Assembly (NCBI GenBank): GCA_937897985.1
Contig: CALCBD010000039.1
Coordinates: forward strand, 62,001 to 126,000
DNA from: an uncultured Paludibacter sp.
Lineage (GTDB): Bacteria > Bacteroidota > Bacteroidia > Bacteroidales > Paludibacteraceae
Length of the DNA: 64,000 nucleotides
Direction of reading: 5' to 3'
The notes under the pieces: generated by a model
Seen by the model: only the letters and a program-made list of their open reading frames with translations
Database searches by the model: none
What the model was told of the DNA's origin: nothing
Made by a program: the position numbers and the translations under genes
In this document: piece by piece, positions 40,084-48,281 of the stretch
Layout of the letters: the number at the start of each line of letters is the position of its first letter
Numbering within the stretch: the first letter of the stretch is position 1

Positions 40084-40250
40084 TTCCGGGTTTCGGGTTT
40101 CGGGTTTTGGGTTTCGGGTTTTGGGTTTTGAGTTTCGGGTTTTGGGTTTCGGGTTCAGGGTTTCGGGTTTTGGGTTTCGGGTTTCGGGTTTCGGGTTTCG
40201 GGTTTTGGGTTTCGGGTTCAGGGTTTCGGGTTTCGGGTTTCGGGTTTCGG
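40084..40250 (+). repeat. G-rich heptamer tandem array (GGGTTTY)n
   Basis: Twenty-four heptamers in perfect 7-bp register, GGG at 40088, 40095 and so on to the partial unit at 40249. Units are mostly TTTCGGG or TTTTGGG; TTCAGGG occurs at 40154 and 40217, 63 bp apart, suggesting a nine-unit higher-order duplication; one unit has GAG instead of GGG (40130-40132). It fills the gap between the convergent lacI-type and oxidoreductase genes. The plus strand has clear G-quadruplex potential. Confidence 0.97.
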
Positions 40251-40260
40251 TTTCTTTGTT

Positions 40261-41322
40261 CTATCTGATTTCCCCGTAAACCTCTTTCACCTTCACAGGT
40301 CTTCCTGTTCGGAGCGATTGATCCATTGCCTGCAAAAGGGCTACAGTACCGATACCTTCCTTCAAATCGGGATAAGCCGTAAATCCCTGTTCGATACTAT
40401 CGGCAAAATATTCCAGATAATTCTGATACTCGCCGGCATGGTGACTTTCGCCTTCGAAACGGAAAAAATAATTTTTCACATTATCACCCCAGGTAACGAT
40501 TTTTTCTTCGCCATCGCGGGTGGTCACAGCATAACGCAGTTCGTGATAATCAGCCTGACTTGCACCTTCTGTTCCACGCAGAATACAGGTCATGTTACTG
40601 TCGCGCACTGCAGGTTGGGTAGGCGAAGTATAAGTTCCGCTTACACGGGCAATCCGGCCATCTGTCGATTTAAAAATGAAATGCATACAATCTTCGTTTT
40701 TCAGTCCTGCCACGGCAGCATTCTCACTGATCATGCCGTAACCCATCACTTCATCAATATCAGGCAAGTACCAGCGGATAAAATCAACCGGATGACTTAA
40801 ACCACCATAGAGCCATTTAAACTTATCGTTCAATGACCAGCTTTTATTTAAAAACCAGCGGTGATCTGCATTATAATGTGATTCCACAGTGATTAAATTA
40901 CCGATTACTCCTGATTCGTAATCAGCTCTTTGACGTTTGGCAGGTTCAAAAAACCGCGAGCTTTGTCCTACAAAAACCTTTTTCCCCGAAATTTCGCTTA
41001 ACCGGAGCAGTTCCCCCGCATCTTCCAGTTTGTCGATAAACGGTTTGGTGCATACCACATGTTTGTTGTGCATCAAAGCCTGTTTTATATGTTCGGCATG
41101 TAAATGGTCGGGGGTATAAATGGCGATAATATCAATTTTCTGATCGTTTAAAATTTCTTCGTACCTTGTTGTAAATGCATGAAAATTAAACTCCTGCGCA
41201 CGTTGTTTGCAAAGCTCCTCATTTTTGTCACATATTTTTACGAGCTCTAATTTCCGGCTGTTCAAAACAGCCGACATGGTACTGCGACCTTCGCCAAGTC
41301 CCAGTATAGCAATTCTAAGCAT
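40261..41322 (-). CDS. Gfo/Idh/MocA-family oxidoreductase
   Basis: 353 residues, no signal peptide, cytoplasmic. N-terminal NAD(P)-binding Rossmann fold (RIAILGLGEGRSTMSAVL) and the family EKP position present as CTKPF near residue 93. The C-terminal domain has GGLSHPVDFIRWYLPDIDEV with a candidate catalytic His. Members oxidise or dehydrogenate sugars, inositols and sugar derivatives. It follows the beta-helix/mutarotase-like gene by only 9 nt, so the two are one operon and probably treat the same sugar. Its stop codon is directly next to the heptamer array. Confidence 0.92.
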   Translation of the reverse strand: MLRIAILGLGEGRSTMSAVLNSRKLELVKICDKNEELCKQRAQEFNFHAFTTRYEEILNDQKIDIIAIYTPDHLHAEHIKQALMHNKHVVCTKPFIDKLEDAGELLRLSEISGKKVFVGQSSRFFEPAKRQRADYESGVIGNLITVESHYNADHRWFLNKSWSLNDKFKWLYGGLSHPVDFIRWYLPDIDEVMGYGMISENAAVAGLKNEDCMHFIFKSTDGRIARVSGTYTSPTQPAVRDSNMTCILRGTEGASQADYHELRYAVTTRDGEEKIVTWGDNVKNYFFRFEGESHHAGEYQNYLEYFADSIEQGFTAYPDLKEGIGTVALLQAMDQSLRTGRPVKVKEVYGEIR

Positions 41323-41331
41323 TTTATAAAT

Positions 41332-43824
41332 TTATTGTTGGTTTATTTTTTTCAGTTCCACCCAAACCTCACCGGGATTTGTGCCTTCGATTCCGGTTTG
41401 GTAATTTTTCATTATCGCATTCCAGTCATCGACGCGCGGATTATTTTCCGTAGTTTTCGGATTCAGTTCATCAAGTGAACTCCCTTTTGGAATGCTGATA
41501 ACAAGCAACAACTGACGATTGTTCTTAAAAACCTGCAACTGACGGAAACCGGCATTGCAAAAACCTTCGGAAACCTCAGGCCATTTTTCGAACTGGGTTT
41601 TGTGATAATCAATATATTCCTGCTGCATTTTCGGGTTTTCCACCAGATTTGCCGTAAATACAATGTGCTCCCATTCATCGTCATAACCTGATATCTTACA
41701 TTGTTCCTTTCGACTGAAATTATATAAAGCCTGATCAAAAATTACGAAATCTGATGTTGGAAAAGCTTTCATAAATTCCGCCTTCAAACTGATGATATGA
41801 CTCATTGAAGCATACAAAACCACGTGGTTTTTCCATTGGTAAAACTGTGGTTTAATTACTCCGTTCTTTTTGGCGATGTTCAGAGCTTTTGTAAGATCAA
41901 AATCATGAGTAATAAAATCAATTGCAGCAAAGTGAGGTATTTCCTGCATTTTGCACATATTATCGGTCACTGTTTCATCAACCGGATTAAAACCTGCATT
42001 TCTGATTCCGGCTTTTTGCTTAACGCTATCGTCAACAAACTGATTGTTATTTTCCCACACATTTCCCGGCCCGTTGGCATTTTGAAGGAATTTCGCCGCA
42101 GGTACCCAATTGTTTTTCAGTGTGATAAAAGAAGAACCCTCGTCGGTATACAAATAGAACCAGTGATTCGGGTCGTGAACGTAGGATGGGTGATATATAT
42201 CGTGGATATAATTTTCTGAAATTACGGTATTTGGCTGTGAACCAAGCGTATAAATTCCGGCAACATCATACATGTGTTTGGCATAATGATGAATATTATT
42301 TGCAAAAACCCTGTTATTTCCCATACTACTGAAGGATTGATTCCAACCCCAGCCAAGGCTTATACCGGTGTAAGAAACATTATTGATTTCGTTATGCTCA
42401 ATATTTATGTTGTTTACATATCCGGCACCGATGGCAACACATCCCCAGTCCTCATTGGCAATATCAGTAAAAAGGCTATTGCTGATTTGCTGATTTTTAC
42501 AAATTTCGCGCTGATCAGCAGGGACATAAGGCAAATGAGTTTCGAGCGATGGAGGAGAAAAACTCCCCACCAGCATTCCGTTACCGGCAATATCGCGAAA
42601 CAGACAACTGCTTACCTTCCCTCCGGTATTACCCGAAACATAATCCACCCCTGTTGAGCCCAAATGCTCGAACCTGCAATTTTCAAAACCGATATTACCT
42701 GAAGCAATCACCTGAATTGCTGCAGCAGGTCGTCCCAGCCAGCCCTGATTGTCGAGTTTATGATTATCGGGGCGTTCCATCTGAGGATTTAAACGGTAAG
42801 CCTCTGTCAGGTACATACCTGCCTGAAGCGGAACATGTCCTTTTTCCGATGGTCGCATCCAGGTGGTATGACTGAATTGTATATTCTTAAAAATGACATT
42901 TTCAACAGGGCGGTCGGGTGTACCATCAATCTCAATCAGAGTTTCGACGGCAGGAACAACAGCGCTGTTTATAGTTTCGCCAGCTATTGGATAGTAGTAC
43001 AATTTATGTGTTCGAATGTCGTGATACCACTCACCGGGCTTGTCGAGAAGCTCCTGAGCATTGGTAATGTAAAAGGCAGAATTTCGTCCGGGTGCAATCA
43101 TAGGTTGAGGCCACGGACGCTCAAACTGTAAGGCACTTTCGGGATTATGAAAACGAACGGCTGCCGAATCGCCGTGAATTTCAACGGACTTAATGCGTAA
43201 AAATGATACGGCCCACATCTGGTGCAACACCATTTCGGCATAAGGAGCATGTTGTATCGTTTTTACGGCTTTAGCCGGGACCCAAAGCGTTTGATTTACT
43301 TTGTCGTTTCGGATGATTCGTGCCATATCCCCGAAATCAGCCACATCGCGGGCTTTGACAGCCTTTTTATCATTGATCCAGAGCTGGCGAAAATCAAGAG
43401 GCCGGCCATTAAAACCGGGCACATCTGCGACAAATAATTTACCCGACTTCTTCCAGTTTTTTATTTCAAGTCCACCGCTGATAACCACCTTTTCGCCGGT
43501 TGCAGCACAAATCGTGGTTACCGATTGTGACGTCCCGCTATCCTCAGGCCTGATATATAATGGTTCGCAGAAGTAATAAGTTCCTTCTTTCATTATTATA
43601 TTTATTCCATTTTCAATTTCCGGGGCATTCAAACGGCGCATTTCACGCGCCTGACGCAATGCAGCCTTTAATGTCGCTTTCGGAGCTGAAACAGAACCAA
43701 TGTTGTTGTCATTTCCCGAAGGAGAGACATAAATACCGAAGGAACAAAACAGGAGATAAAGAACTGAAAGCCAGATCATCCTGACTATTGAGTGCACAAG
43801 AACTTGTATTTTTATCAGATTCAT
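41332..43824 (-). CDS. Right-handed beta-helix protein fused to a RhaM-like mutarotase domain
   Basis: Start chosen at 43824 (MNLIKIQ), which precedes a hydrophobic signal (IWLSVLYLLFCSFG); the frame opens further to 43977 but that part overlaps the divergent promoter. About 830 residues. Residues about 35-660 form a parallel beta-helix (YVSPSGNDNN start; repeated VIFKNIQFS, NIGFENCRFEHLGSTGVDY, NINIEHNEINNVSYTGISLG rungs), as in hydrolases and lyases acting on branched glycans. The last about 105 residues (YIDYHKTQFEKWPEVSEGFC ... RVDDWNAIMKNYQTG ... VWVELKKI) look like the L-rhamnose mutarotase fold. This hints at a rhamnose-type sugar. The fusion is unusual; function inferred. Confidence 0.75.
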   Translation of the reverse strand: MNLIKIQVLVHSIVRMIWLSVLYLLFCSFGIYVSPSGNDNNIGSVSAPKATLKAALRQAREMRRLNAPEIENGINIIMKEGTYYFCEPLYIRPEDSGTSQSVTTICAATGEKVVISGGLEIKNWKKSGKLFVADVPGFNGRPLDFRQLWINDKKAVKARDVADFGDMARIIRNDKVNQTLWVPAKAVKTIQHAPYAEMVLHQMWAVSFLRIKSVEIHGDSAAVRFHNPESALQFERPWPQPMIAPGRNSAFYITNAQELLDKPGEWYHDIRTHKLYYYPIAGETINSAVVPAVETLIEIDGTPDRPVENVIFKNIQFSHTTWMRPSEKGHVPLQAGMYLTEAYRLNPQMERPDNHKLDNQGWLGRPAAAIQVIASGNIGFENCRFEHLGSTGVDYVSGNTGGKVSSCLFRDIAGNGMLVGSFSPPSLETHLPYVPADQREICKNQQISNSLFTDIANEDWGCVAIGAGYVNNINIEHNEINNVSYTGISLGWGWNQSFSSMGNNRVFANNIHHYAKHMYDVAGIYTLGSQPNTVISENYIHDIYHPSYVHDPNHWFYLYTDEGSSFITLKNNWVPAAKFLQNANGPGNVWENNNQFVDDSVKQKAGIRNAGFNPVDETVTDNMCKMQEIPHFAAIDFITHDFDLTKALNIAKKNGVIKPQFYQWKNHVVLYASMSHIISLKAEFMKAFPTSDFVIFDQALYNFSRKEQCKISGYDDEWEHIVFTANLVENPKMQQEYIDYHKTQFEKWPEVSEGFCNAGFRQLQVFKNNRQLLLVISIPKGSSLDELNPKTTENNPRVDDWNAIMKNYQTGIEGTNPGEVWVELKKINQQ

Positions 43825-43951
43825 TTTGAAACGATTTGAAAGAAAGTGAAGAACAATTTTCTGACGTCCGAAATAAAGAATTGTACTCAAAATGCAATCA
43901 ACAAACAGATTACAATTATTTTTTGCTGAATAATATAGTATAGCAAGTAAA

Positions 43952-43993
43952 CAAAATAATATAATACAGGACTGCAATCTGCATCTACTTTTG
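43952..43993 (+). promoter_or_regulatory. Putative AraC-site promoter of the beta-helix gene
   Basis: CAAAATAATATAAT (43952-43965), followed 34 bp start-to-start by the -7 box TACTTTTG (43986-43993), 40 bp before ATG 44033. No -33 TTTG is seen, consistent with activator dependence. Confidence 0.65.
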
Positions 43994-44032
43994 TAAAATA
44001 ATTAATTACTACTTTTATTTAATTCTACAAAC

Positions 44033-45673
44033 ATGAGGAAAATTACTATTTTAATGTTATTATCGTTTGGAATCCTGGTTTCAAATGCACAGATCTCGCG
44101 TTATGTGAAGGTCACAGCAACAGGAGCTGGAACCGGAACTTCATGGGCAGATGCTGCCGGAACTGCTGACATTCAGACAATGATAGATCAGGTGGCTGCT
44201 GATGCCAGTCAGGGAACTGTTTACTTTGCTGCCGGAACTTATTTTATAGCTGCACAGATTCAATTGAAAAACAACGTTCAGTTAATGGGAGGTTATGCTG
44301 CCGATGGAAGTGCTAACCGTGACTTACTCAACAACCAAACCATTCTGGACGGACAATTTAACAAACGAATACTTTACACCGGCGATCAGTCACCTTATGT
44401 GGCTTTCAACAAAATCACAAAAGTGGATGGTTTTGTACTGCAACGCGGCTCAAGCTCATATGGTTCGGCAGCAGCAATCAGCATTGGCACTGTACTTGAA
44501 AACTGTATCATTCGAAACAATAACGGCTCTACTTACGGAGCAGCAATATTTATTAAACGACATGCAACTATTGCCAGCCCCACAGTGGGATGGAATCAGG
44601 GTGCTGCACTTATCAACTGTGTAATTGTAAATAATTCTTCGTCCGGTTATTCAGCAGCAATTTTTGTGAATCAGGATACCCATTTTTCCATTGCTAACTG
44701 CATAATTGCAAACAACAAATCGACAGATGCCACCAATGGTGTCGGTGGATTATACTGGGGACAAAATGTTCGCTATTCAAGAGTTTCAAACTCTGTTTTC
44801 AGCAATAATACCGCTCCTGTTTCTTCCAGGAATAATATTGTATTTCAGAGTACTTCTGAAGTTCAACTGGCAATATACAATAATTATTTCAGCGATGCTG
44901 CTTTTGTTGATGCCGACATTACTGCTGCTAACGGCAATAAAAATGCAACTGATTTTGCAAGTCCCGGTTTTGCTGCTCCTACAACTTTCGAAGGTTATGA
45001 TGCTGCAAAAACAGCTGACATTGAAGCAGCAGACTGGCGGTTAAGCTCTGCATCAGGACTTCTGGGACTCGGTTCAACCCTTTCGGGCAGAGCTGACATT
45101 CCTTATCCTTATGTAATCTCAACTTTTGGAGGTGTGGCAAGGGCTTTCACTACTGTTGCATCCGACGTTCAGGGCAGTTCACGCGTTATAAATACAAATG
45201 TCGAGATGGGCGCTTATGAGTTTAATCCCGTGGTTGTTTCTACGGCGACAGCTAATATCAGTCAGGGTTCAGTTTCTGCCGGTATTACGGTGAGCAAAGG
45301 TTCAACTGCTACTGTAACAGCTACGCCTGCTTCGGGTTATAAATTTACAAAATGGAACAACGGAACAAGCGATGTTTCAACTTCGGCTTCATACGCTTTC
45401 GTGCCTGTGGCTGATGTTACGCTTACAGCTACTTTCGAAGTCGATTTAGGTACAGACATAAATAACCTAACTACCAACCGGTTTGTAACGGTTAACAACA
45501 AACAGCTTACTGTTGCAGAAACCGGACAACTTTTGATTTACAATATTACAGGGAAACTGGTATTTGATAAATATATAGTTAGTGAAACTGTATCTGTCGA
45601 AAATTCAGGAGTTTATTTTGTGAAACTTTGCACAGGGAAGGGTGTAAAAATCCAAAAAGTGTTGGTTAATTAA
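44033..45673 (+). CDS. Right-handed beta-helix T9SS protein with InlB B-type repeat
   Basis: 546 residues: signal peptide (LVSNAQISRYVKVT), beta-helix (about 25-400) with NCIIRNNNGSTYGAAIF, NCVIVNNSSSGYSAAIF and NCIIANNKSTD rungs and the choice-of-anchor Q ending (NTNVEMGAYEF), a divergent InlB B-repeat-like domain (GSTATVTATPASGYKFTKWN, about 405-470) and a T9SS sorting tail ending KIQKVLVN. It is a paralogue of the protein at 18358-20109 but adds the B-repeat. It is secreted to the surface, likely to bind or cut glycan. The putative AraC-type promoter just upstream places it in the region 6 regulon. Confidence 0.78.
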   Translation: MRKITILMLLSFGILVSNAQISRYVKVTATGAGTGTSWADAAGTADIQTMIDQVAADASQGTVYFAAGTYFIAAQIQLKNNVQLMGGYAADGSANRDLLNNQTILDGQFNKRILYTGDQSPYVAFNKITKVDGFVLQRGSSSYGSAAAISIGTVLENCIIRNNNGSTYGAAIFIKRHATIASPTVGWNQGAALINCVIVNNSSSGYSAAIFVNQDTHFSIANCIIANNKSTDATNGVGGLYWGQNVRYSRVSNSVFSNNTAPVSSRNNIVFQSTSEVQLAIYNNYFSDAAFVDADITAANGNKNATDFASPGFAAPTTFEGYDAAKTADIEAADWRLSSASGLLGLGSTLSGRADIPYPYVISTFGGVARAFTTVASDVQGSSRVINTNVEMGAYEFNPVVVSTATANISQGSVSAGITVSKGSTATVTATPASGYKFTKWNNGTSDVSTSASYAFVPVADVTLTATFEVDLGTDINNLTTNRFVTVNNKQLTVAETGQLLIYNITGKLVFDKYIVSETVSVENSGVYFVKLCTGKGVKIQKVLVN

Positions 45674-45695
45674 TCAGAGTTTAAAGTTGTTTTTC

Positions 45696-45727
45696 AAAAA
45701 GGGTAGTCGTACGTGCTGCCCTTTTTT
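45696..45727 (+). terminator. Rho-independent terminator
   Basis: Arms AAAAAGGGTAG (45696-45706) and CTGCCCTTTTT (45716-45726), one G-T pair, 9-nt loop, T-run at the end. It ends the beta-helix gene transcript. Confidence 0.85.
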
Positions 45728-45728
45728 G

Positions 45729-45736
45729 TATATTTG
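45729..45736 (+). promoter_or_regulatory. -7 promoter element of the esterase gene
   Basis: TATATTTG, 25 bp before the ATG at 45762 and directly after the terminator, so the esterase has its own promoter. No AraC-type element is seen here. Confidence 0.55.
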
Positions 45737-45761
45737 TCTCTAATTCTTAATTTAAAATGTT

Positions 45762-47054
45762 ATGATTCGTATTTTTCAGTGGTTTTTGGTTTTACTTCTG
45801 GTTTTAAATGTTTTTGTGGCGCAGTCGCAACAAATAATTCTGTTCCAGAATCACGAAAACGGTATTTATAAATCGGGAGACAAAGTTAGGATTGTTGCAC
45901 TTTTGCAGGATAAGTCAACAGACTCGCTTACAGTTAAAATTCAGACCGATTTCACAAAATGGACAACAGAAAGAATTAAATATACGGGCGATTCAATGGT
46001 GATTTTTGAAAAAACACTTGATAAAACCGGTACGCTGGTTTTCGAACTGGCCTCTGAAAACGAATCGGGCAGCATTGGTTTAATATGCAATCCCGATAAA
46101 TTTATACCCGGCACACAGCGTCCGAAAGATTTTGACCGTTTTTGGAAAAATCAGATAAAAAATCAACGCCTTTTACCTTTTCAGGTATTGCAAAAACCCG
46201 TATCAGTACCAAATAACGATTATTGTTGTTATGATATGGAGCTGAATAGTACAGCTTCGAAACCAGCCCGCGGATACTTTGCAAAACCACAAAATGCAAA
46301 ACCCCGTTCTCTGCCAATTGTGATTTATTTCCATGCCGCCGGCGTAAAAGGCGATTGGTGTCGCTCCGAACCCGCAAATGCTTTGCGATATGCCGGTACA
46401 GGAAAAGGAGCACTCTGTTTCGACCTGAATGCACATGGAATGTTGAATGGACAACCGGAATCATATTATGCTGAACTCGAAAATATTGAACTAAAAAACT
46501 ATCCCCAAATTGGCGCGGAAAACAAAGATCAATCCTACTTTCTGGGAATGTATTTACGACTGCTGCGCACTATCGATTACATGACCAAACAGCCCGAATG
46601 GGATGGAAAACGGATATTGGTATTGGGCGAAAGTCAGGGTGGCGGACAATCGCTCATTGCTGCCGGATTAGACAAACGAATAACGGCGGTGGTAGCTACA
46701 GTGCCTGCCATGTGCGACTGGGGCGGAACTTTGGTTGGCCGCAAAGGAAGCTGGCCCTACCTGTTTTCCACAGCGAACAATCGTGAAAAAATGCTCGCCA
46801 ATGTTCCATATTTCGATGCCGTTCATGCATTGAAAAATTGCAAAGCAACGCTGGTTGTCGAAGTTGGGTTGATTGATCAGACATGTCCTTCGTCGGCAAT
46901 TTATGCTGCACTCAATCAGGCAAAAAGCAAGAAAATCATACTTACTGCACCTTACAGGGCGCACCATTTTACACAAACTGCCTATAAACCGCTTTACAAC
47001 AAAACGATTGCAAAATCGAAAGATGACTTTATAAAAGCATTTTTGAGTAAATAA
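45762..47054 (+). CDS. Alpha/beta-hydrolase, acetyl-xylan-esterase (AXE1/CE7)-like
   Basis: 430 residues with a signal peptide (VFVAQSQQI). N-terminal beta-sandwich (about 20-120), then an alpha/beta-hydrolase core. Catalytic triad candidates: Ser in GESQGGGQ (near residue 290), Asp in GLIDQTCP (near 370) and His in YRAHHF (near 405). IVIYFHAAGVKGDW provides the oxyanion region. CE7 esterases remove acetyl groups from oligosaccharides; here the likely place is the periplasm. It is convergent with the AraC gene, with only 2 nt between stop codons. Substrate unknown; family assignment good. Confidence 0.8.
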   Translation: MIRIFQWFLVLLLVLNVFVAQSQQIILFQNHENGIYKSGDKVRIVALLQDKSTDSLTVKIQTDFTKWTTERIKYTGDSMVIFEKTLDKTGTLVFELASENESGSIGLICNPDKFIPGTQRPKDFDRFWKNQIKNQRLLPFQVLQKPVSVPNNDYCCYDMELNSTASKPARGYFAKPQNAKPRSLPIVIYFHAAGVKGDWCRSEPANALRYAGTGKGALCFDLNAHGMLNGQPESYYAELENIELKNYPQIGAENKDQSYFLGMYLRLLRTIDYMTKQPEWDGKRILVLGESQGGGQSLIAAGLDKRITAVVATVPAMCDWGGTLVGRKGSWPYLFSTANNREKMLANVPYFDAVHALKNCKATLVVEVGLIDQTCPSSAIYAALNQAKSKKIILTAPYRAHHFTQTAYKPLYNKTIAKSKDDFIKAFLSK

Positions 47055-47056
47055 AC

Positions 47057-47920
47057 TCAGTATTTGGTGATTTGCTGGAAATTGTATTTTCGGAATTCGC
47101 TCGGAGTGAGGTTTTTCTTTTCACGGAAGATTCGATTGAAGTTCGAAACATTGTTGAATCCGCAATTGTAACAAACCTCCGAAATGGTTTTCGTTGTTTC
47201 AATCAACTGTACTGCAGCATGTCCGATCCGTACTTCGTTCAGATAGTCGACAAAGGATTTTTGTGTCCTTTTTTTAAAAAAATGACAAAAGGAAGAATTG
47301 GTCATTCCTATGAGTCCGGATACGTCTTCAATCTTAATTTTTTTATGATAATTTCTGTTGATATAATCACATGCCAGACGTATGCGCCGGCTTTTAAACA
47401 TATCGATTTCAGGGCTGAAAGTCTGACTGCATAACACTTTTTGATCATCGGCATTGGCCATATCATTCAGAATAGCCAAAAAATCAACAAATGACGAGAA
47501 ACCATTTTCATTAATCAGATTTTTCAATCTCGGAGCAAACTTTTCAATTGACTCACTTCCGAATGCAATTCCGCGTTGCGAACGCTGAAGCATATCCCGA
47601 ATGGGTGACAACAACTTTTTATTCTGAAAGCTATTGGGTAACAAATCTTTCTGAAACTGAATGGTCACAACTAATTCAGCTCCTCCTGTTTCGCTTTGCC
47701 ACGAATGAAAAATATCGGGTCCGGTGAGTACCAAATCGCAGTTTTCATACTTATTAACCGTTTCACCTACTATACGTTTTCCCGAGGCTCCTTCTACATA
47801 ATTTATTTCATATTCAGGATGATAATGTGTTGGAAAATCAAATTTCGCATTCGGATGATACAAAACGACAAAAAAGTCTTCGTTGGTAAGTGGAGTTATT
47901 TCCCGAATAATATTTTTCAT
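47057..47920 (-). CDS. AraC-family transcriptional regulator with cupin sensor
   Basis: 287 residues. N-terminal cupin-type sensing domain (about 1-150; FPTHYHPEYEINYVEG is the typical metal/sugar-binding cupin start) and C-terminal double helix-turn-helix (about 185-285; IKIEDVSGLIGMTNSSFCHF and ISEVCYNCGFNNVSNFNRIF, then LTPSEFR). This is the classic cytoplasmic sugar-responsive activator layout. It lies between the esterase and GH130 genes. The 14-bp element CAAAATARTATNAT that recurs at neighbouring promoters is the best candidate for its binding site. A copy at 47932-47945 lies within its own leader, suggesting autoregulation. Confidence 0.96.
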   Translation of the reverse strand: MKNIIREITPLTNEDFFVVLYHPNAKFDFPTHYHPEYEINYVEGASGKRIVGETVNKYENCDLVLTGPDIFHSWQSETGGAELVVTIQFQKDLLPNSFQNKKLLSPIRDMLQRSQRGIAFGSESIEKFAPRLKNLINENGFSSFVDFLAILNDMANADDQKVLCSQTFSPEIDMFKSRRIRLACDYINRNYHKKIKIEDVSGLIGMTNSSFCHFFKKRTQKSFVDYLNEVRIGHAAVQLIETTKTISEVCYNCGFNNVSNFNRIFREKKNLTPSEFRKYNFQQITKY

Positions 47921-47931
47921 TATAATTATTT

Positions 47932-47977
47932 CAAAATAGTATTAGTACGATAAGTTGAAGCGCATAGTGCAAATATA
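47932..47977 (-). promoter_or_regulatory. Promoter and possible autoregulatory site of the araC-type gene
   Basis: Minus-strand -7 box TATATTTG (47970-47977), with CAAAATAGTATTAG (47932-47945) downstream of it, 12 bp before the start codon. A bound regulator there would block transcription. Confidence 0.5.
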
Positions 47978-48081
47978 AATTAAATTTTATAAATATACAA
48001 TTTCCATTGATTAATGTAATCATTTTAACATATAATAACTATAAATCCTGAGGAAAAACAAGTAAATTGTTTTTAATAGCG

Positions 48082-48117
48082 CAAAATAATATCATACCAC
48101 ACACAAAATAATATCAT
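48082..48117 (+). promoter_or_regulatory. Tandem direct repeat, putative AraC sites
   Basis: Two identical 14-mers CAAAATAATATCAT at 48082-48095 and 48104-48117, 22 bp apart (about two helical turns). They lie in the 361-bp gap 47921-48281 between the araC-type and GH130 genes; the remainder of that gap is AT-rich without a supported gene. Confidence 0.7.
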
Positions 48118-48183
48118 GTATTTTTTTGGGTTCATCAAATTGATTTAACTGCAAATTACCACCATAATTTCATTATCATATAG

Positions 48184-48225
48184 CAAAATAATACTGAAAA
48201 AGCCCGTTTTACGACTGTATTTTTG
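48184..48225 (+). promoter_or_regulatory. Putative AraC-site promoter of the GH130 gene
   Basis: CAAAATAATACTGA (48184-48197), then the -7 box TATTTTTG (48218-48225) 34 bp start-to-start, the same geometry as at 43952-43993. Transcription would start near 48232, which supports the ATG at 48282 over an upstream one at 48240. Confidence 0.65.
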
Positions 48226-48281
48226 TTTCTTCAAGATAAGTGAAATTAACATTACTTTTTTTTCGAAATTTTCAACACAAT

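Noticed and set aside
40084..40250. CRISPR array
   Set aside because: Units are 7 bp and contiguous with no unique spacers.
40074..40268. Open frame through the heptamer array as a 64-residue protein
   Set aside because: Its GFRVLGFGF-type sequence is just the translated 7-bp repeat; no start context or family.
43825..43977. N-terminal extension of the beta-helix/mutarotase protein
   Set aside because: It overlaps the divergent promoter element at 43952 and does not look like a signal peptide followed by mature protein; the Met at 43824 precedes a good one.
48240..48281. Upstream start for GH130
   Set aside because: It lies about 8 nt from the predicted transcription start and adds residues absent from the typical family N-terminus.
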